A DNA stretch of 29,237 nt from JADJMO01 sp016794445 (GCA_016794445.1 JAEUKC010000234.1:1-29237); one strand, 5' to 3'; positions 1-8,387 are shown, numbered from the stretch's first letter. Made by a program: numbers and translations. Notes: generated by a model not told the origin, from the sequence alone.

Positions 1-623
1 GCAAATCGCTCCGCGGCGCCTACACCACCGACGGCGGGCAGTTCTGGGTCGCCGCGGAGGAGAAGGGCGTCACCTACAACGTCGGCACCACGGTCACCTC
101 GCTCGCGGTCGCCAACGTCCGCTGGCTCGGCGCGTTCGGCGGGCAGCTCTACGTGACCTCCGGCTCGGGCTCGGCCGCGCTGAGCGGTATCGCCCCCGGC
201 CTCGTGCAGGTGGGCACCGGCTTCCCTACCACCACGCCGACCACGCCCTTCACGAAGGTCAACGGACCCGTCACGGGCGCTTCGCCCTACGGCGTCGCCG
301 CGTTCGACACCGACGCCACCGCGGGCATCGACACGCTCCTGCTCTGCGACAGCGCCAAGGGGCTCGAGAAGTGGCGGCTCGAACGCACCACCGGGACCCT
401 CAAGGCCACCCACCTCGCCTCGGCCACCGGCTGCGTCGGCCTCGCCGCGTGGGTAGACGGCGCGGACCTCGTCGCGGTGGTCACCACCGGCGAGACGCCG
501 CCCAGGATCGTCGCGCTCCGCGATCCGATCGCCAGCACGACCGCGATCGCGACCGGCAGCACGGTGGCCACTGCAGCGACCAATACGGTCTTCAAGGGCG
601 TCGCCCTCGCGCCGAGCCCGTGA
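1..623 (+). CDS. C-terminal part of a secreted beta-propeller-like protein (partial)
   Basis: The reading frame is open from base 3 to a TGA at 621-623, so the start lies outside the window; the first visible ATG (153) is internal. The visible ~206 residues are rich in Gly, Thr, Ala and Val. They repeat short beta-strand stretches of the type 'GAYTTDGGQFWVA', 'LYVTSGSG', 'TLLLCDSAKG' and 'DLVAVVTTGE', the pattern expected of beta-propeller blades. No catalytic motif or membrane segment is visible in this part. Such low-charge, Thr/Ser-rich propellers are common among exported proteins of myxobacteria and relatives, so export is likely, but the signal peptide would be upstream. I do not recognise a named family. 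The coding frame is well supported by G/C-rich third positions and by the uninterrupted frame. Confidence 0.75.
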   Translation, partial: KSLRGAYTTDGGQFWVAAEEKGVTYNVGTTVTSLAVANVRWLGAFGGQLYVTSGSGSAALSGIAPGLVQVGTGFPTTTPTTPFTKVNGPVTGASPYGVAAFDTDATAGIDTLLLCDSAKGLEKWRLERTTGTLKATHLASATGCVGLAAWVDGADLVAVVTTGETPPRIVALRDPIASTTAIATGSTVATAATNTVFKGVALAPSP

Positions 624-637
624 CAGCTCTGGGTCAC

Positions 638-671
638 GCGCGGCGGTGTAGCCGAACGCGACGGGCCGCGC
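638..671 (+). terminator. possible weak hairpin downstream of the propeller gene
   Basis: A perfect 7-bp inverted repeat (GCGCGGC at 638-644 and GCCGCGC at 665-671) with a 20-nt loop starts 15 nt after the stop codon. There is no T-tract, and GC-rich inverted repeats are frequent by chance here, so this is only a weak candidate. Confidence 0.2.
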
Positions 672-780
672 CGCACGGGTGTCACGATTCGGTGAACACC
701 TGGTGCTCGCAGCCGTTGGTGGACGAAGCGGCAAACAGCGCGTGAGGACGCCCCGCCACCTTGCGGTCACACGGCCGCGC

Positions 781-786
781 TACGAT
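781..786 (+). promoter_or_regulatory. candidate -10 element (TACGAT) for a leaderless transcript
   Basis: TACGAT lies six bases before the ATG at 793, the spacing expected if transcription starts at or near the first codon. No Shine-Dalgarno sequence is visible before this ATG. The nearest -35-like hexamer (TTGCGG, 761-766) is only 14 bases away, too close for a standard promoter. Confidence 0.25.
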
Positions 787-792
787 CGGCGC

Positions 793-1080
793 ATGGGACT
801 CCTCACCACCCGCTGGGAAGCCGAGTTCGAAGGCCATCGGCTCGTCGTGCGTCGCAACGAGCTGACGCGTGGCTTCTCCTTGCTGTTCGACGATCAGGAG
901 ATCGCGCGTAGGGTCTGGTCCCTGGTGGGCCTCGGCGAACTGCACGGCAGCGCGGAGATCGAGGGCGGCAAGCACCTCGAGGTCAAGGCGGTGCTGACCT
1001 TCGGGGCCCCTTCTGAGATCGACGGACGCTGCAGCATCCTGATCGACGGGGAGGACGTTCCGGTCGTCCAGGTGAAGTAG
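793..1080 (+). CDS. small hypothetical protein, 95 aa
   Basis: This ORF runs from ATG 793 to TAG at 1078-1080. The frame is open further upstream, but 793 is the natural start because the preceding residues are Arg-rich and non-conserved in character, and a -10-like box sits just before it. The product is a compact, beta-rich, soluble protein ('WEAEFEGHRLVVRRNEL', 'FSLLFDDQEIARR', 'LEVKAVLTF', 'CSILIDGEDVPV'). It has no signal peptide or membrane segment. The strand pattern resembles small cytosolic proteins with two repeated beta-meanders, but I do not recognise the family and assign no function. It is convergent with the crotonase gene; the 119 bases between them hold no clear terminator. 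Confidence 0.65.
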   Translation: MGLLTTRWEAEFEGHRLVVRRNELTRGFSLLFDDQEIARRVWSLVGLGELHGSAEIEGGKHLEVKAVLTFGAPSEIDGRCSILIDGEDVPVVQVK

Positions 1081-1199
1081 AGGCCGACCAGCCGCACCGA
1101 GGATCGCATCGCCGGGAGGTACGAAGAGGCGCGCGACTGTCCCGCGACGTTCCCGCGAACTACGCAGTCGACACCTTCCCGTCACATCGACGCGCGATC

Positions 1200-1925
1200 T
1201 CAGCGCGCGAGGACGGCGGCGAGGCGCTCCTTCACCTCCGCGCTCGTCCAGAGCGCGCACGCCTCCGTCAGGGCCGGCCCGTGCACCTCGCCCGGGCACA
1301 GCGACTCCGCCGTCCCCCGCAGGTCGAGCTTGGCGAGGGCGTAGCCCTTGGCCGGATGACGGCCGAGGGCCTCGAGCCGCTCGAGCGCCATCGCCTCGAC
1401 GCCGCCCGCGACCGCCGGCACCACCTCGTCGACCAGCCCGAGCCGCACCGCCTCGGCGGGCGCGAAGAGCCCAGCGCCGAGCACCACCTCGGAGAGGTGG
1501 CGCAGCGGGACGCGCTGCTTGACGATGGCCATGATCCGGGGCGGGAAGCGCACGCCGAGGGCGACCTCGTTGAGGCCCACGCGCAGCCGCGGCCCGTCGA
1601 GCACGAGACGGTGATCGCAGCACAGCGTGACCACGCACCCGCCGGCGATCGCGTGCCCGTTCAACGCGGCGACGGTGGGCCCGGGATACAGGTACAGCGC
1701 CGTCATGCACCGCTCGAGCAGGCCCAGGAAGGTGCGCATGCGAGGCGCGTCGAGGCTCGCGACCTCGCGCAGGTCGAGCCCGGCCGAGAACGCGTCGCCC
1801 GCGCCCACCACCAGCACCGGGCGGCCCGCCGCCTCGTCGAGGCCCGCGAGGATCCGCTCCATCAGCTTCGACGACAGCGCGTTCTTGCCCGGACCCTCGA
1901 GGCGGAGGACGTACGGCTCGGTCAT
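1200..1925 (-). CDS. crotonase-family enzyme, likely delta3,delta2-enoyl-CoA isomerase
   Basis: The product (241 aa) is a single-domain crotonase. The first oxyanion-hole region is 'AFSAGLDLREV' (residues 45-55). The second is 'GHAIAGGCVVTLCCDHRL' (90-107). The catalytic loop is 'VGLNEVALGV' (116-125). In true enoyl-CoA hydratases a Glu follows the GGC motif; here that position is Val98, while the second catalytic Glu is kept (Glu120). A single Glu in this place, together with the stretch around 'AGGC-V' and 'GLNE-LG', is the pattern of delta3,delta2-enoyl-CoA isomerases such as mitochondrial ECI1. These move a double bond during beta-oxidation of unsaturated fatty acids. The substrate is not proven. 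ATG at 1923-1925 is used; the gene follows the yjbQ-like gene after 11 nt and is probably co-transcribed with it. Confidence 0.85.
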   Translation of the reverse strand: MTEPYVLRLEGPGKNALSSKLMERILAGLDEAAGRPVLVVGAGDAFSAGLDLREVASLDAPRMRTFLGLLERCMTALYLYPGPTVAALNGHAIAGGCVVTLCCDHRLVLDGPRLRVGLNEVALGVRFPPRIMAIVKQRVPLRHLSEVVLGAGLFAPAEAVRLGLVDEVVPAVAGGVEAMALERLEALGRHPAKGYALAKLDLRGTAESLCPGEVHGPALTEACALWTSAEVKERLAAVLAR

Positions 1926-1936
1926 GACCGGCCAGC

Positions 1937-2353
1937 CTACAGCACGGTGACGACGAGCGTCCGCACGTGCGACCGCGCGCGGTGCTCGAACAGGTAGAGC
2001 GCCTGCCAGGTGCCGAGGAGGAGCCGTCCTCCCTCGACGGGCAGGGTCTCGCTCGTGTGCGTCAACATCGAGCGCACGTGCGCGGGCATGTCGTCGGGCC
2101 CCTCGTCGTCGTGCTCCCAGGGCCCGAACGCGGGGCGCTCGGGGGCCGCGTGGTCCAGGAACCGCTGGAGGTCGCGCAGCACCGCCGGGTCGGCGTTCTC
2201 CTGGATGACCAGGCTCGCCGACGTGTGCTTCACGAACACGTGGCAGAGGCCGTCCAGAGGGCCCGCGCGGCGCACCACTTCGGCCACGCGCGCGGTCACG
2301 TCGAAGAGGCCGCGGCCCGACGTCTTCACTTCGAGGATTTCGCGGTGGCGCAC
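1937..2353 (-). CDS. yjbQ: YjbQ family protein (UPF0047)
   Basis: The 138-residue product covers the whole YjbQ/UPF0047 family, including 'HVFVKHTSASLVIQENADP' near residues 38-56, 'HDDEGPDDMPAHV' near 81-93 and 'GRLLLGTWQALYLFEHR' near 108-124. The conserved His residues in these motifs form the family's presumed active or metal site. Family members such as E. coli YjbQ have been linked to weak thiamine-phosphate synthase activity, but the true role is unsettled. The start is a GTG (2351-2353), chosen because the first residues align with the family N-terminus. It is the first gene of a probable two-gene unit with the crotonase, 11 nt downstream, and diverges from the GH35 gene with only 50 nt between the start codons. 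Confidence 0.92.
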   Translation of the reverse strand: MRHREILEVKTSGRGLFDVTARVAEVVRRAGPLDGLCHVFVKHTSASLVIQENADPAVLRDLQRFLDHAAPERPAFGPWEHDDEGPDDMPAHVRSMLTHTSETLPVEGGRLLLGTWQALYLFEHRARSHVRTLVVTVL

Positions 2354-2403
2354 GGTGGCTTGCGTAGCCGATCGGGGTCCTTCGGGGTAGCCTCCGCCCG
2401 CCG

Positions 2404-4509
2404 ATGGTGAAGCCCAAGACTCCGAGCCGCGCGCGCAAAGCGACCAAGAAGCCTGCCAAGGTCGCCGTGGAGAAGCTGCCGGTCCGCCCGCGCATCGAGC
2501 TGTGTCGCGAGGGCATCCGCTTGCACCCGCGCGAGGGCGAGCCCGAGACCCTGCCGCTGCGCGCCGGGGCCGTGCACTACTTCCGCCTCGAGCCCTCGGC
2601 GTGGCGCCCCGCGCTGCAGTCGCTCGTCTCCATGGGGTTCCGCTTCGTCGAGACCTACATCCCGTGGCAGGTGCACGAGTCGGGCGGCGAGGGCGAGCCC
2701 CCGCGCTACCACTGGGAGGGTCGAAACGACGTGCGCGCGTTCCTGCGCGAGGCGCAGGCGCTCGGCCTGCACGCCATCGTGCGGCCCGGTCCGCACATCA
2801 ACGCCGAGCTCACCGACTTCGGCCTCCCCGAGCGCATCGTGTGGTCGCCCGACTGTCAGGCGCGGAGCCCGCGCGGCAACCCCGTGCTCCTGCCGGTGGC
2901 GCCGCGCGCGTTCCCCGTACCGTCGTACGCGAGCGAGGCGTTCCTGCGCGAGGCAGAGACGTGGCTCGCCGAGGTCGCCGCACAGCTCGAGCCCCTCGTC
3001 TGGCCCGAGGGCCCGATCGTGCTCGCGCAGATCGACAACGAAGGCGCGATGTACTTCCGCGACGGCGCCTACGACCAGGACTACCACCCCGACGCGATCA
3101 CCCAGTACCGGGAGCTCCTGCGCGCGCGCTACAAGAACCGCGAGGCGCTCGCCCGCGCCCACGGCGCGCCGCAGGTCGGGTTCGACGACGCGCTGCCGCC
3201 CGTGCGATACGACGCGCGCGACGCCGACGATCTCCCACGCCACCTCGACTGGGTGGCCGCGCAGGAGTCCATGCTGGCGCGCGCGTTCTCGCGCATGCGG
3301 CGCGCGCTCGTCGAGGGCGGCCTCGCCGTCCCCACGTTCCACAACCTGCCGCCCGCGGAGTCGGCCACGCCGCTCCACCCCGCGCGCATTCGCCTCGAGG
3401 GCGGCATCGATCTCGTCGCGCTCGACTACTACCACCAGGCCGGCGACCACCGCGCCATCCTGCGGCGCACGACCGAGCTCGCGGCGACGAGCGACGGCCT
3501 CGGCGTGCCCGCGTTCGGCGCCGAGATGGGCGCGGGCGCCCCGCCCTACGTCCCGCCGCTCGACGAGCGCGACGCGCGCTTCACGCTGCTCACAGCCCTC
3601 GCCTACGGCCTGCGCGGCTTCAACCTCTACATGGCCGTCGACCGCGATCGCTGGCTCGGCGCGCCGGTGGACCGGCACGGCCACGCGCGCCCGTTCGCCA
3701 CGTTCTTCGCGGACCTCTCGGCGGCCATGGACCGGGTGCGGTTCGCCGAGCTCGTGCGCCATGCCCCCGCGCGCCTCGTCGCGCCGCGCGGCATGCGCCG
3801 CCTCGCGCGCATCATGCACGCCTTCGGGCCCGCCTCGCAGACCCTCTTCCGCATGCTGGGCGGCGGCGTCCGCGAGACGGTGGTGGAGGACGACGTCGAC
3901 TTCGGCGAGGGCCACCTCGAGGCGCCGCCGTTCCGCACCGCGCGCATCCTCGTCACGGCCGAGCGCGCGCTCGAGGAGGAGGGCATCCCCTGGGCCCTCG
4001 CCGACGGCGGAGACCCGCTGGCCTCGCTGAAGGGCGCGCGCTGGATCCTCGTGCCGACCTCGTGCGGGGTCGGCGCCGAGCTCGTCTCCGCGCTGCACGG
4101 CTCGCTCGCGGCCGGCGCCCACGTGTCGTTCGCGCCCGCGCCACCGCGCCGCGACGACCACTTCTTGCCGCTCTCGCCGAAGACCCGCCGCGGCCTGCCC
4201 GACGTGCCGGTGCTCGTCGGCGACGACGCGCTGGACGTCGCCGCGGTCCGCCACCACGTCCGCGATCTCATCGGAGACGTGCCGCGCATCCACGTGGCCG
4301 AGAGCCCGTGCGGCGCCACGGTGCACCACGACGCGGGCGGCTCTCCGCGCGTGCTGTTCGTGATCAACCCGAGCCCGAAGCGCCAGCGCGTGGTGGTGCA
4401 GGCCGAGGGGATCCACCACGTCCGCGACCTGCTCGACGGCACGCTGCTCGAGCCCGGGGCCGGGCTCCTGGTCGACGGGTGCTCGGTGCGCTTCTGCGCC
4501 GTGGAGTGA
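2404..4509 (+). CDS. glycoside hydrolase family 35-type beta-galactosidase
   Basis: This 701-residue protein has the GH35 (beta/alpha)8 signature in order: 'GAVHYFRLEPSAWRPAL' (55-71), 'GFRFVETYIPWQVHES' (78-93), 'GLHAIVRPGPHINAEL' (121-136), 'VLAQIDNEGAMYF' (206-218) and 'VPAFGAEMGAG' (369-379). Family knowledge makes Glu213 (in DNEG) the acid/base and Glu374 (in GAEMG) the likely nucleophile, giving release of terminal beta-galactosyl or similar residues. Residues ~490-600 look like an alpha/beta amidotransferase-like domain ('ARILVTAERALEEEG', 'ARWILVPTSCGVG'), as in GH42-type enzymes, rather than the usual GH35 jelly rolls. There is no signal peptide; the first ~25 residues are Lys/Arg-rich, so it is probably cytosolic. 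It converges on the cytochrome gene with one base between stop codons. Confidence 0.85.
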   Translation: MVKPKTPSRARKATKKPAKVAVEKLPVRPRIELCREGIRLHPREGEPETLPLRAGAVHYFRLEPSAWRPALQSLVSMGFRFVETYIPWQVHESGGEGEPPRYHWEGRNDVRAFLREAQALGLHAIVRPGPHINAELTDFGLPERIVWSPDCQARSPRGNPVLLPVAPRAFPVPSYASEAFLREAETWLAEVAAQLEPLVWPEGPIVLAQIDNEGAMYFRDGAYDQDYHPDAITQYRELLRARYKNREALARAHGAPQVGFDDALPPVRYDARDADDLPRHLDWVAAQESMLARAFSRMRRALVEGGLAVPTFHNLPPAESATPLHPARIRLEGGIDLVALDYYHQAGDHRAILRRTTELAATSDGLGVPAFGAEMGAGAPPYVPPLDERDARFTLLTALAYGLRGFNLYMAVDRDRWLGAPVDRHGHARPFATFFADLSAAMDRVRFAELVRHAPARLVAPRGMRRLARIMHAFGPASQTLFRMLGGGVRETVVEDDVDFGEGHLEAPPFRTARILVTAERALEEEGIPWALADGGDPLASLKGARWILVPTSCGVGAELVSALHGSLAAGAHVSFAPAPPRRDDHFLPLSPKTRRGLPDVPVLVGDDALDVAAVRHHVRDLIGDVPRIHVAESPCGATVHHDAGGSPRVLFVINPSPKRQRVVVQAEGIHHVRDLLDGTLLEPGAGLLVDGCSVRFCAVE

Positions 4510-4510
4510 C

Positions 4511-6004
4511 TCACCAGTCGAGGACGAGTCGCGCGTCGAGGTGCACGGCCTTGGCCGCGACGAGGCCGGTCTCCTCGCTCTCGATCCGCGCGAGCAGGCG
4601 CGGCGGCTTGCCGAGCAGCGCGTCGCGCCCGAGCTCGAACCGCTGCGCGCGCACGAGCCGCAGGTAGGCCTTGTCGAGCGCGAGCGCGCGGGCGCGCGAG
4701 GGCGCGAGGAGCCAGGCGAGATCGCGGTCGCCTCCCTTGGCCGCGCGCCGCACCTCGGCCTCGGCGAGGACGCCGCCCGGGAAGAACCGCGCCGCGAGCT
4801 CGTCGTTGCCCCCGAGCTCGTCGCCCGCGCCCAGGCGGCGCAGCCAGGTGAGGATCTCGGGGTCGGCGTGGCCGCGCATCGGCGCGTCCTTCATCCCCCC
4901 GAGGTCCTGCCAGCGGTAGCCGTCGGCGCCGGGCACCTTGCGCGCGAACGAGAACGTGGCATCGACGGTGACGCCGAGCGAACCGTGGCAACCCATGCAC
5001 GCGCGGTGCTCCTCGTCGGTCTGCAGGCGCAGGCGCCCGAGCTCGTCCTCGATGAACGCTTGCAGCAGCCAGCCCTGCGCGTTCTCGAGCCCGCCGACCG
5101 CGTTGCCCGCGTAGACGGGGACGGTGTTCTCCTCCTTCTCGGCGATGGCCTTCTCGTGCGCGCGGTTGCGGGCCCAGACGTCCTTGGACTTGGCCTTCTT
5201 CATCCACCGCAGCTCCTTGAGGCGCCGCGAGAGGAGGTTCGGCGCGTCGGGATCGAGGTAGCGCACGGTGTGCAGGATCTCGGTGCCCTGCGGGAACAGC
5301 TGCGCCTCGACGGCGACCGACGACCCCTCGTACATGGAGGGGAGTCCGCCGTCGCCGCGGATCGCGGCCTCGAGCGTGGCGAAGTTGCGCAGCTCGGTCG
5401 GACGATCTTTGGCGAGCGCGAGCGGCAGGCGGACGAACACGTCGCCCGCGCCCCCGTTGGTCGGGAAGAACGCGCCCGGGAACGGCTTGTAGCGAATCGC
5501 TCGCCAGCGCGAGCCGTCCTTCGCGAACCCGTCGGCGTCGAGGCCGGCGTCCAGATCGAGGTCGGGCCGGAAGCCCGGGTACTGCGAGAGAGGGATGGCC
5601 GCGAGCGCGCCCTTGAGCGCGCGGTAGTTGTCGCCGCGGATCCACGCGAGGATCGCCCCGTCGTCGATCGGGGTCGCGGGGGCGGGGGTGACGGCGTTGC
5701 GCCAGCGGTTCACCTTCGCGAACTCGCTGAACGAATACGACTCCTGCAGGTGCCCGTCGAACACGGGGTTCGGCCCCTGTCCCTGGGTGTGGCAGGTCCA
5801 GCACCCACCGCGGCCGCCCGCGGTCGACGCGTAGCACTGTAGCGGGACCGAGGCGTCGGGGTTGCTGGGGCGCGCGTGGAGCGCGGCCCGGGCGCGCGCG
5901 AGGGGCTCGTAGGTCGAAGGCGTTGCTTCGTCGGACTTCGAGCCCCCGTGCGCGCACGCGGCGATCACGGAGACGGCGAGAGTGACCAGGATCGCCGCGC
6001 GCAT
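4511..6004 (-). CDS. di-heme cytochrome c lipoprotein
   Basis: The 497-residue product begins with a short signal peptide and a lipobox ending at Cys17 (VIAAC), predicting a lipid-anchored, exported protein. It has two covalent heme c sites, CWTCH at 68-72 and CMGCH at 336-340, far apart, so two cytochrome-like domains are likely. The middle region carries motifs such as 'GRLRLQTDEEHRACMGCHG' and 'PGFRPDLDLDAG', in the style of large uncharacterised periplasmic cytochromes of Myxococcota and Planctomycetes. An electron-transfer or peroxidase-like role is possible, but no specific partner is visible. The ATG at 6002-6004 lies 7 nt after the stop of the phoX-like gene, so the two are almost certainly co-transcribed and both are lipoproteins. 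The specific function is unknown. Confidence 0.85.
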   Translation of the reverse strand: MRAAILVTLAVSVIAACAHGGSKSDEATPSTYEPLARARAALHARPSNPDASVPLQCYASTAGGRGGCWTCHTQGQGPNPVFDGHLQESYSFSEFAKVNRWRNAVTPAPATPIDDGAILAWIRGDNYRALKGALAAIPLSQYPGFRPDLDLDAGLDADGFAKDGSRWRAIRYKPFPGAFFPTNGGAGDVFVRLPLALAKDRPTELRNFATLEAAIRGDGGLPSMYEGSSVAVEAQLFPQGTEILHTVRYLDPDAPNLLSRRLKELRWMKKAKSKDVWARNRAHEKAIAEKEENTVPVYAGNAVGGLENAQGWLLQAFIEDELGRLRLQTDEEHRACMGCHGSLGVTVDATFSFARKVPGADGYRWQDLGGMKDAPMRGHADPEILTWLRRLGAGDELGGNDELAARFFPGGVLAEAEVRRAAKGGDRDLAWLLAPSRARALALDKAYLRLVRAQRFELGRDALLGKPPRLLARIESEETGLVAAKAVHLDARLVLDW

Positions 6005-6011
6005 CGTGACC

Positions 6012-8309
6012 TCAGCGGGCCGGCCAGGTGCTGTAGACGTCCTCGCCGGGGTGCTGCACGGCGAGGAACAAGGTGCGCATGTCGGAGGAGAACGCCGGCC
6101 CGGTCGCCTCGGCGTCGCTCGCGACCGTCACCACGCGGAACGGCACGCCGTAGGTCGGCGTGGCGAGGGTCTTGTGGGCCGGATCGAGGTCCAGGTAGTA
6201 GATGGCGTCGGGCTGCTTGGCCGACCTGAAGGCCCCATCGGTCCCGAACCAGACCCCGCCGTCTCTGTCGATCATCAGGTTGTCAGGATTGGCAGTAGCG
6301 AGCAGGCCCGGGGTGGTGCTGCCCTTCCAGACGCGCATGTACTTGAAGGTGGCCGAGGTGGCGGGGTTGCTCGGGTCGGCCTCCTCGACCGAGAAGATCG
6401 AGCCCGCCGCGTCGGGGCGCTTCTTGCTGTCGGTGGCGTGGGTCGCCGGGTCGAACATCTTGCCGCTCTGGTCGAGCGCCGTGAAGCCCGTGTGGTTCGT
6501 GAACGCGATGTAGAGCCGCGGCTTGCCCGAGAGGTCCTTCGGGTTCCACTCGGCGTCCTCGGGGCGGTTCAGCTCCATGATGCCGATCTTGTTGCAGGCG
6601 GTGAACAGCGCCTTGCGGACCGTGTCGTCGTTGGGGAAGCCGCCCATCCCGTTCCAGTTCTTGTCCTTGAGGGCCTCGCCGACCGTCTTGGTCGCGGTGC
6701 CGAGGGCGGTCGCGTTGGGCGCCAGGTCGGTGCTGTCGACCGACAGCTTGATCCACTTGCCCGTCCCCGGGGCGGCCTCGGTCGGCACGGCGCCGCCGAC
6801 GAGCGTGTCGCCGGTCAGGTTGTCGAGGCCGGCGAAGTGCGCGACGTAGATCGTGCCCTGATCGAGCAGCGAGCGCGCCTGGGCCTTGGTCATGCCGGCC
6901 GTGTAGTTCTCCTTGCTCACGTACTTGAAGACGCGACCGCCGCGGCGGTCCTCGCTCGCGTACATGACCAGCGGCTTGCCGGTCGGGATCTTCCACGCAC
7001 CGTCGACCACGAAGCCGGCCATCTCCCACCGAGCGCGGCCGAGCGCGCCGAGCTTCTTGTGGCCTGTGCCAGCCGTCGTGCGGCCCTCGTACTCGGTCGG
7101 CGCGACGCCCGGATCGATCTCGACCATCCACCCGTACGCGTCGCGGTCCTTGCGGTGCGCCGCGTCGGAGCTCTTGCCGTACTCGCTGGTCAGAGAGGCG
7201 GCGACGGACGGCGCGACGTCGCTGCCCTTGTCGAAGCCGGCGCCGGTGATGAACTTCTGGTCGCCGTTCCAGCAGGCCTCCACGTCACCGTAGTAGTCCT
7301 GCGTGTTCTCCTCGCCGGTCAACACGGTGCCCCACGGCGTCTGACCGCCGGAGCAGTTTCCCGCCGTGCCCACCACGACGCCCGACGGCAGGCTCGCGCC
7401 CTTGTCGTCCTTCTGCGTGCCGATGGTGTAGCCCGTGGTCTTGAGCAGCGTGGCGTCGGTCGCGTCGTAGCGCAGGCTCGTCGCGTTGCGGTCGATCGCC
7501 CACTCCAGCGTCGAGGGATCCTGCACGATGTGGAGCCACGAGCCGCCGACCTGCCGCTTGCTCTGAACGATGAACTTGGCGAGCGCGTCGTCGCTCCAGC
7601 TGGAGCTCGTCACGTCGTTGGTGAGGATTCCCCACGACTGGAGCGTCTGCGCGAAGAACAGCTGCTGCCCCTTGGCGTCGGTCGTCGAGGTCGGGCTCGA
7701 GCCCGAGACGTACTCGTGGTTGACGAAGATCCAGGCGGAGGTGCTGCTCCCGTTCCACTGGGGCGGGTTGCCCGCCGTCGCGGACCAGCCGTCGCCGAAG
7801 TAGGCGATGTAGTCGGCGTTCGCGCCGAAGCGCGGCGCCGTGGCGGCGGCGTCCCAGCGGAGCGGGTCGAGCCACTTCACGACGACGCTCTGCTTGAGCC
7901 CGGAGAGCGCGCGGACGCTGTCGGTCGAGGTCGCGACGAGCGGGAACTGCACGCCGGCCGGGAGCGTGCCGCTGCCGTACTGGACGACGCGCGCCTTCAC
8001 GAGTTCCGGGATGCTCGCGGCGCTGTCCGAGAGCGACAGAGCGACGACGCCCGACAGCGGATAGTTCGGATCCGGGGTCCCCTTGCCCGGCGTGCCCGGC
8101 GTGCCGGGAGTGCCGGCCTCGCCCGTGACGCCCGCCTCACCGGGATCGCCGGGCTTGCCCGGGTCGCCCGGCTTGCCAGGCTCGCCGTTCTTGCCCGGCT
8201 CGCCATTGCTGCCATTGGTGCCATCGGCGCCCTTCTCGCCGGCGCCGCACGCCGCGAAGAGCCCCATCATCAAGAGACCGACGCCACTCAGGACCTTGCG
8301 TGCCTTCAT
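6012..8309 (-). CDS. phoX: PhoX-type phosphatase (DUF839), lipid-anchored with a collagen-like stalk
   Basis: The 765-residue protein starts with a lipoprotein signal (lipobox FAAC, Cys21). It is followed at once by 17 uninterrupted Gly-X-Y triplets (residues 24-74), then a long PhoX/DUF839 domain (~85-765). PhoX hallmarks are 'VNHEY' (196-200), 'NCSGGQTPWGTVLTGEEN' (318-335), 'YGWMVEIDPG', 'KLGALGRARWEMAGF' and 'YASEDRRGGRVFKYVS'. Known PhoX enzymes are Ca/Fe-dependent alkaline phosphatases, and the Cys of the NCxGG motif (Cys319) belongs to the metal site. Typical PhoX proteins use a Tat signal; this one instead looks Sec-exported and lipid-anchored. A GGAGGA Shine-Dalgarno sequence (8314-8319) supports the ATG at 8307-8309. 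I saw no clear Pho box upstream. Phosphatase activity is inferred from the family and could differ for this paralogue. Confidence 0.88.
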   Translation of the reverse strand: MKARKVLSGVGLLMMGLFAACGAGEKGADGTNGSNGEPGKNGEPGKPGDPGKPGDPGEAGVTGEAGTPGTPGTPGKGTPDPNYPLSGVVALSLSDSAASIPELVKARVVQYGSGTLPAGVQFPLVATSTDSVRALSGLKQSVVVKWLDPLRWDAAATAPRFGANADYIAYFGDGWSATAGNPPQWNGSSTSAWIFVNHEYVSGSSPTSTTDAKGQQLFFAQTLQSWGILTNDVTSSSWSDDALAKFIVQSKRQVGGSWLHIVQDPSTLEWAIDRNATSLRYDATDATLLKTTGYTIGTQKDDKGASLPSGVVVGTAGNCSGGQTPWGTVLTGEENTQDYYGDVEACWNGDQKFITGAGFDKGSDVAPSVAASLTSEYGKSSDAAHRKDRDAYGWMVEIDPGVAPTEYEGRTTAGTGHKKLGALGRARWEMAGFVVDGAWKIPTGKPLVMYASEDRRGGRVFKYVSKENYTAGMTKAQARSLLDQGTIYVAHFAGLDNLTGDTLVGGAVPTEAAPGTGKWIKLSVDSTDLAPNATALGTATKTVGEALKDKNWNGMGGFPNDDTVRKALFTACNKIGIMELNRPEDAEWNPKDLSGKPRLYIAFTNHTGFTALDQSGKMFDPATHATDSKKRPDAAGSIFSVEEADPSNPATSATFKYMRVWKGSTTPGLLATANPDNLMIDRDGGVWFGTDGAFRSAKQPDAIYYLDLDPAHKTLATPTYGVPFRVVTVASDAEATGPAFSSDMRTLFLAVQHPGEDVYSTWPAR
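8088..8240 (-). repeat. tandem collagen-like Gly-X-Y repeat region in phoX
   Basis: Seventeen consecutive GXY codon triplets encode residues 24-74 of the PhoX-like lipoprotein. They include alternating GEP/GKN, GKP/GDP and three GTP triplets. Many triplets have Pro or charged residues at X and Y, as in bacterial collagen-like stalks. The DNA is a degenerate 9-18-nt repeat, so copy-number variation between strains is expected. Confidence 0.9.
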
Positions 8310-8387
8310 TCCATCCTCCGTTCGGCGCGGAGAGTGGTGCCCTACCGTGGCGGTGCGTGGAGGATGTGGTGACTCTTGGGCAACGAA

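Noticed and set aside
8088..8240. GXY repeat DNA as a CRISPR array or minisatellite without coding role.
   Set aside because: The repeats are in frame with a long gene and encode perfect Gly-X-Y triplets.
8310..8387. Pho box upstream of the phoX-like gene.
   Set aside because: No pair of CTGTCAT-like repeats could be found, so phosphate control is not claimed.
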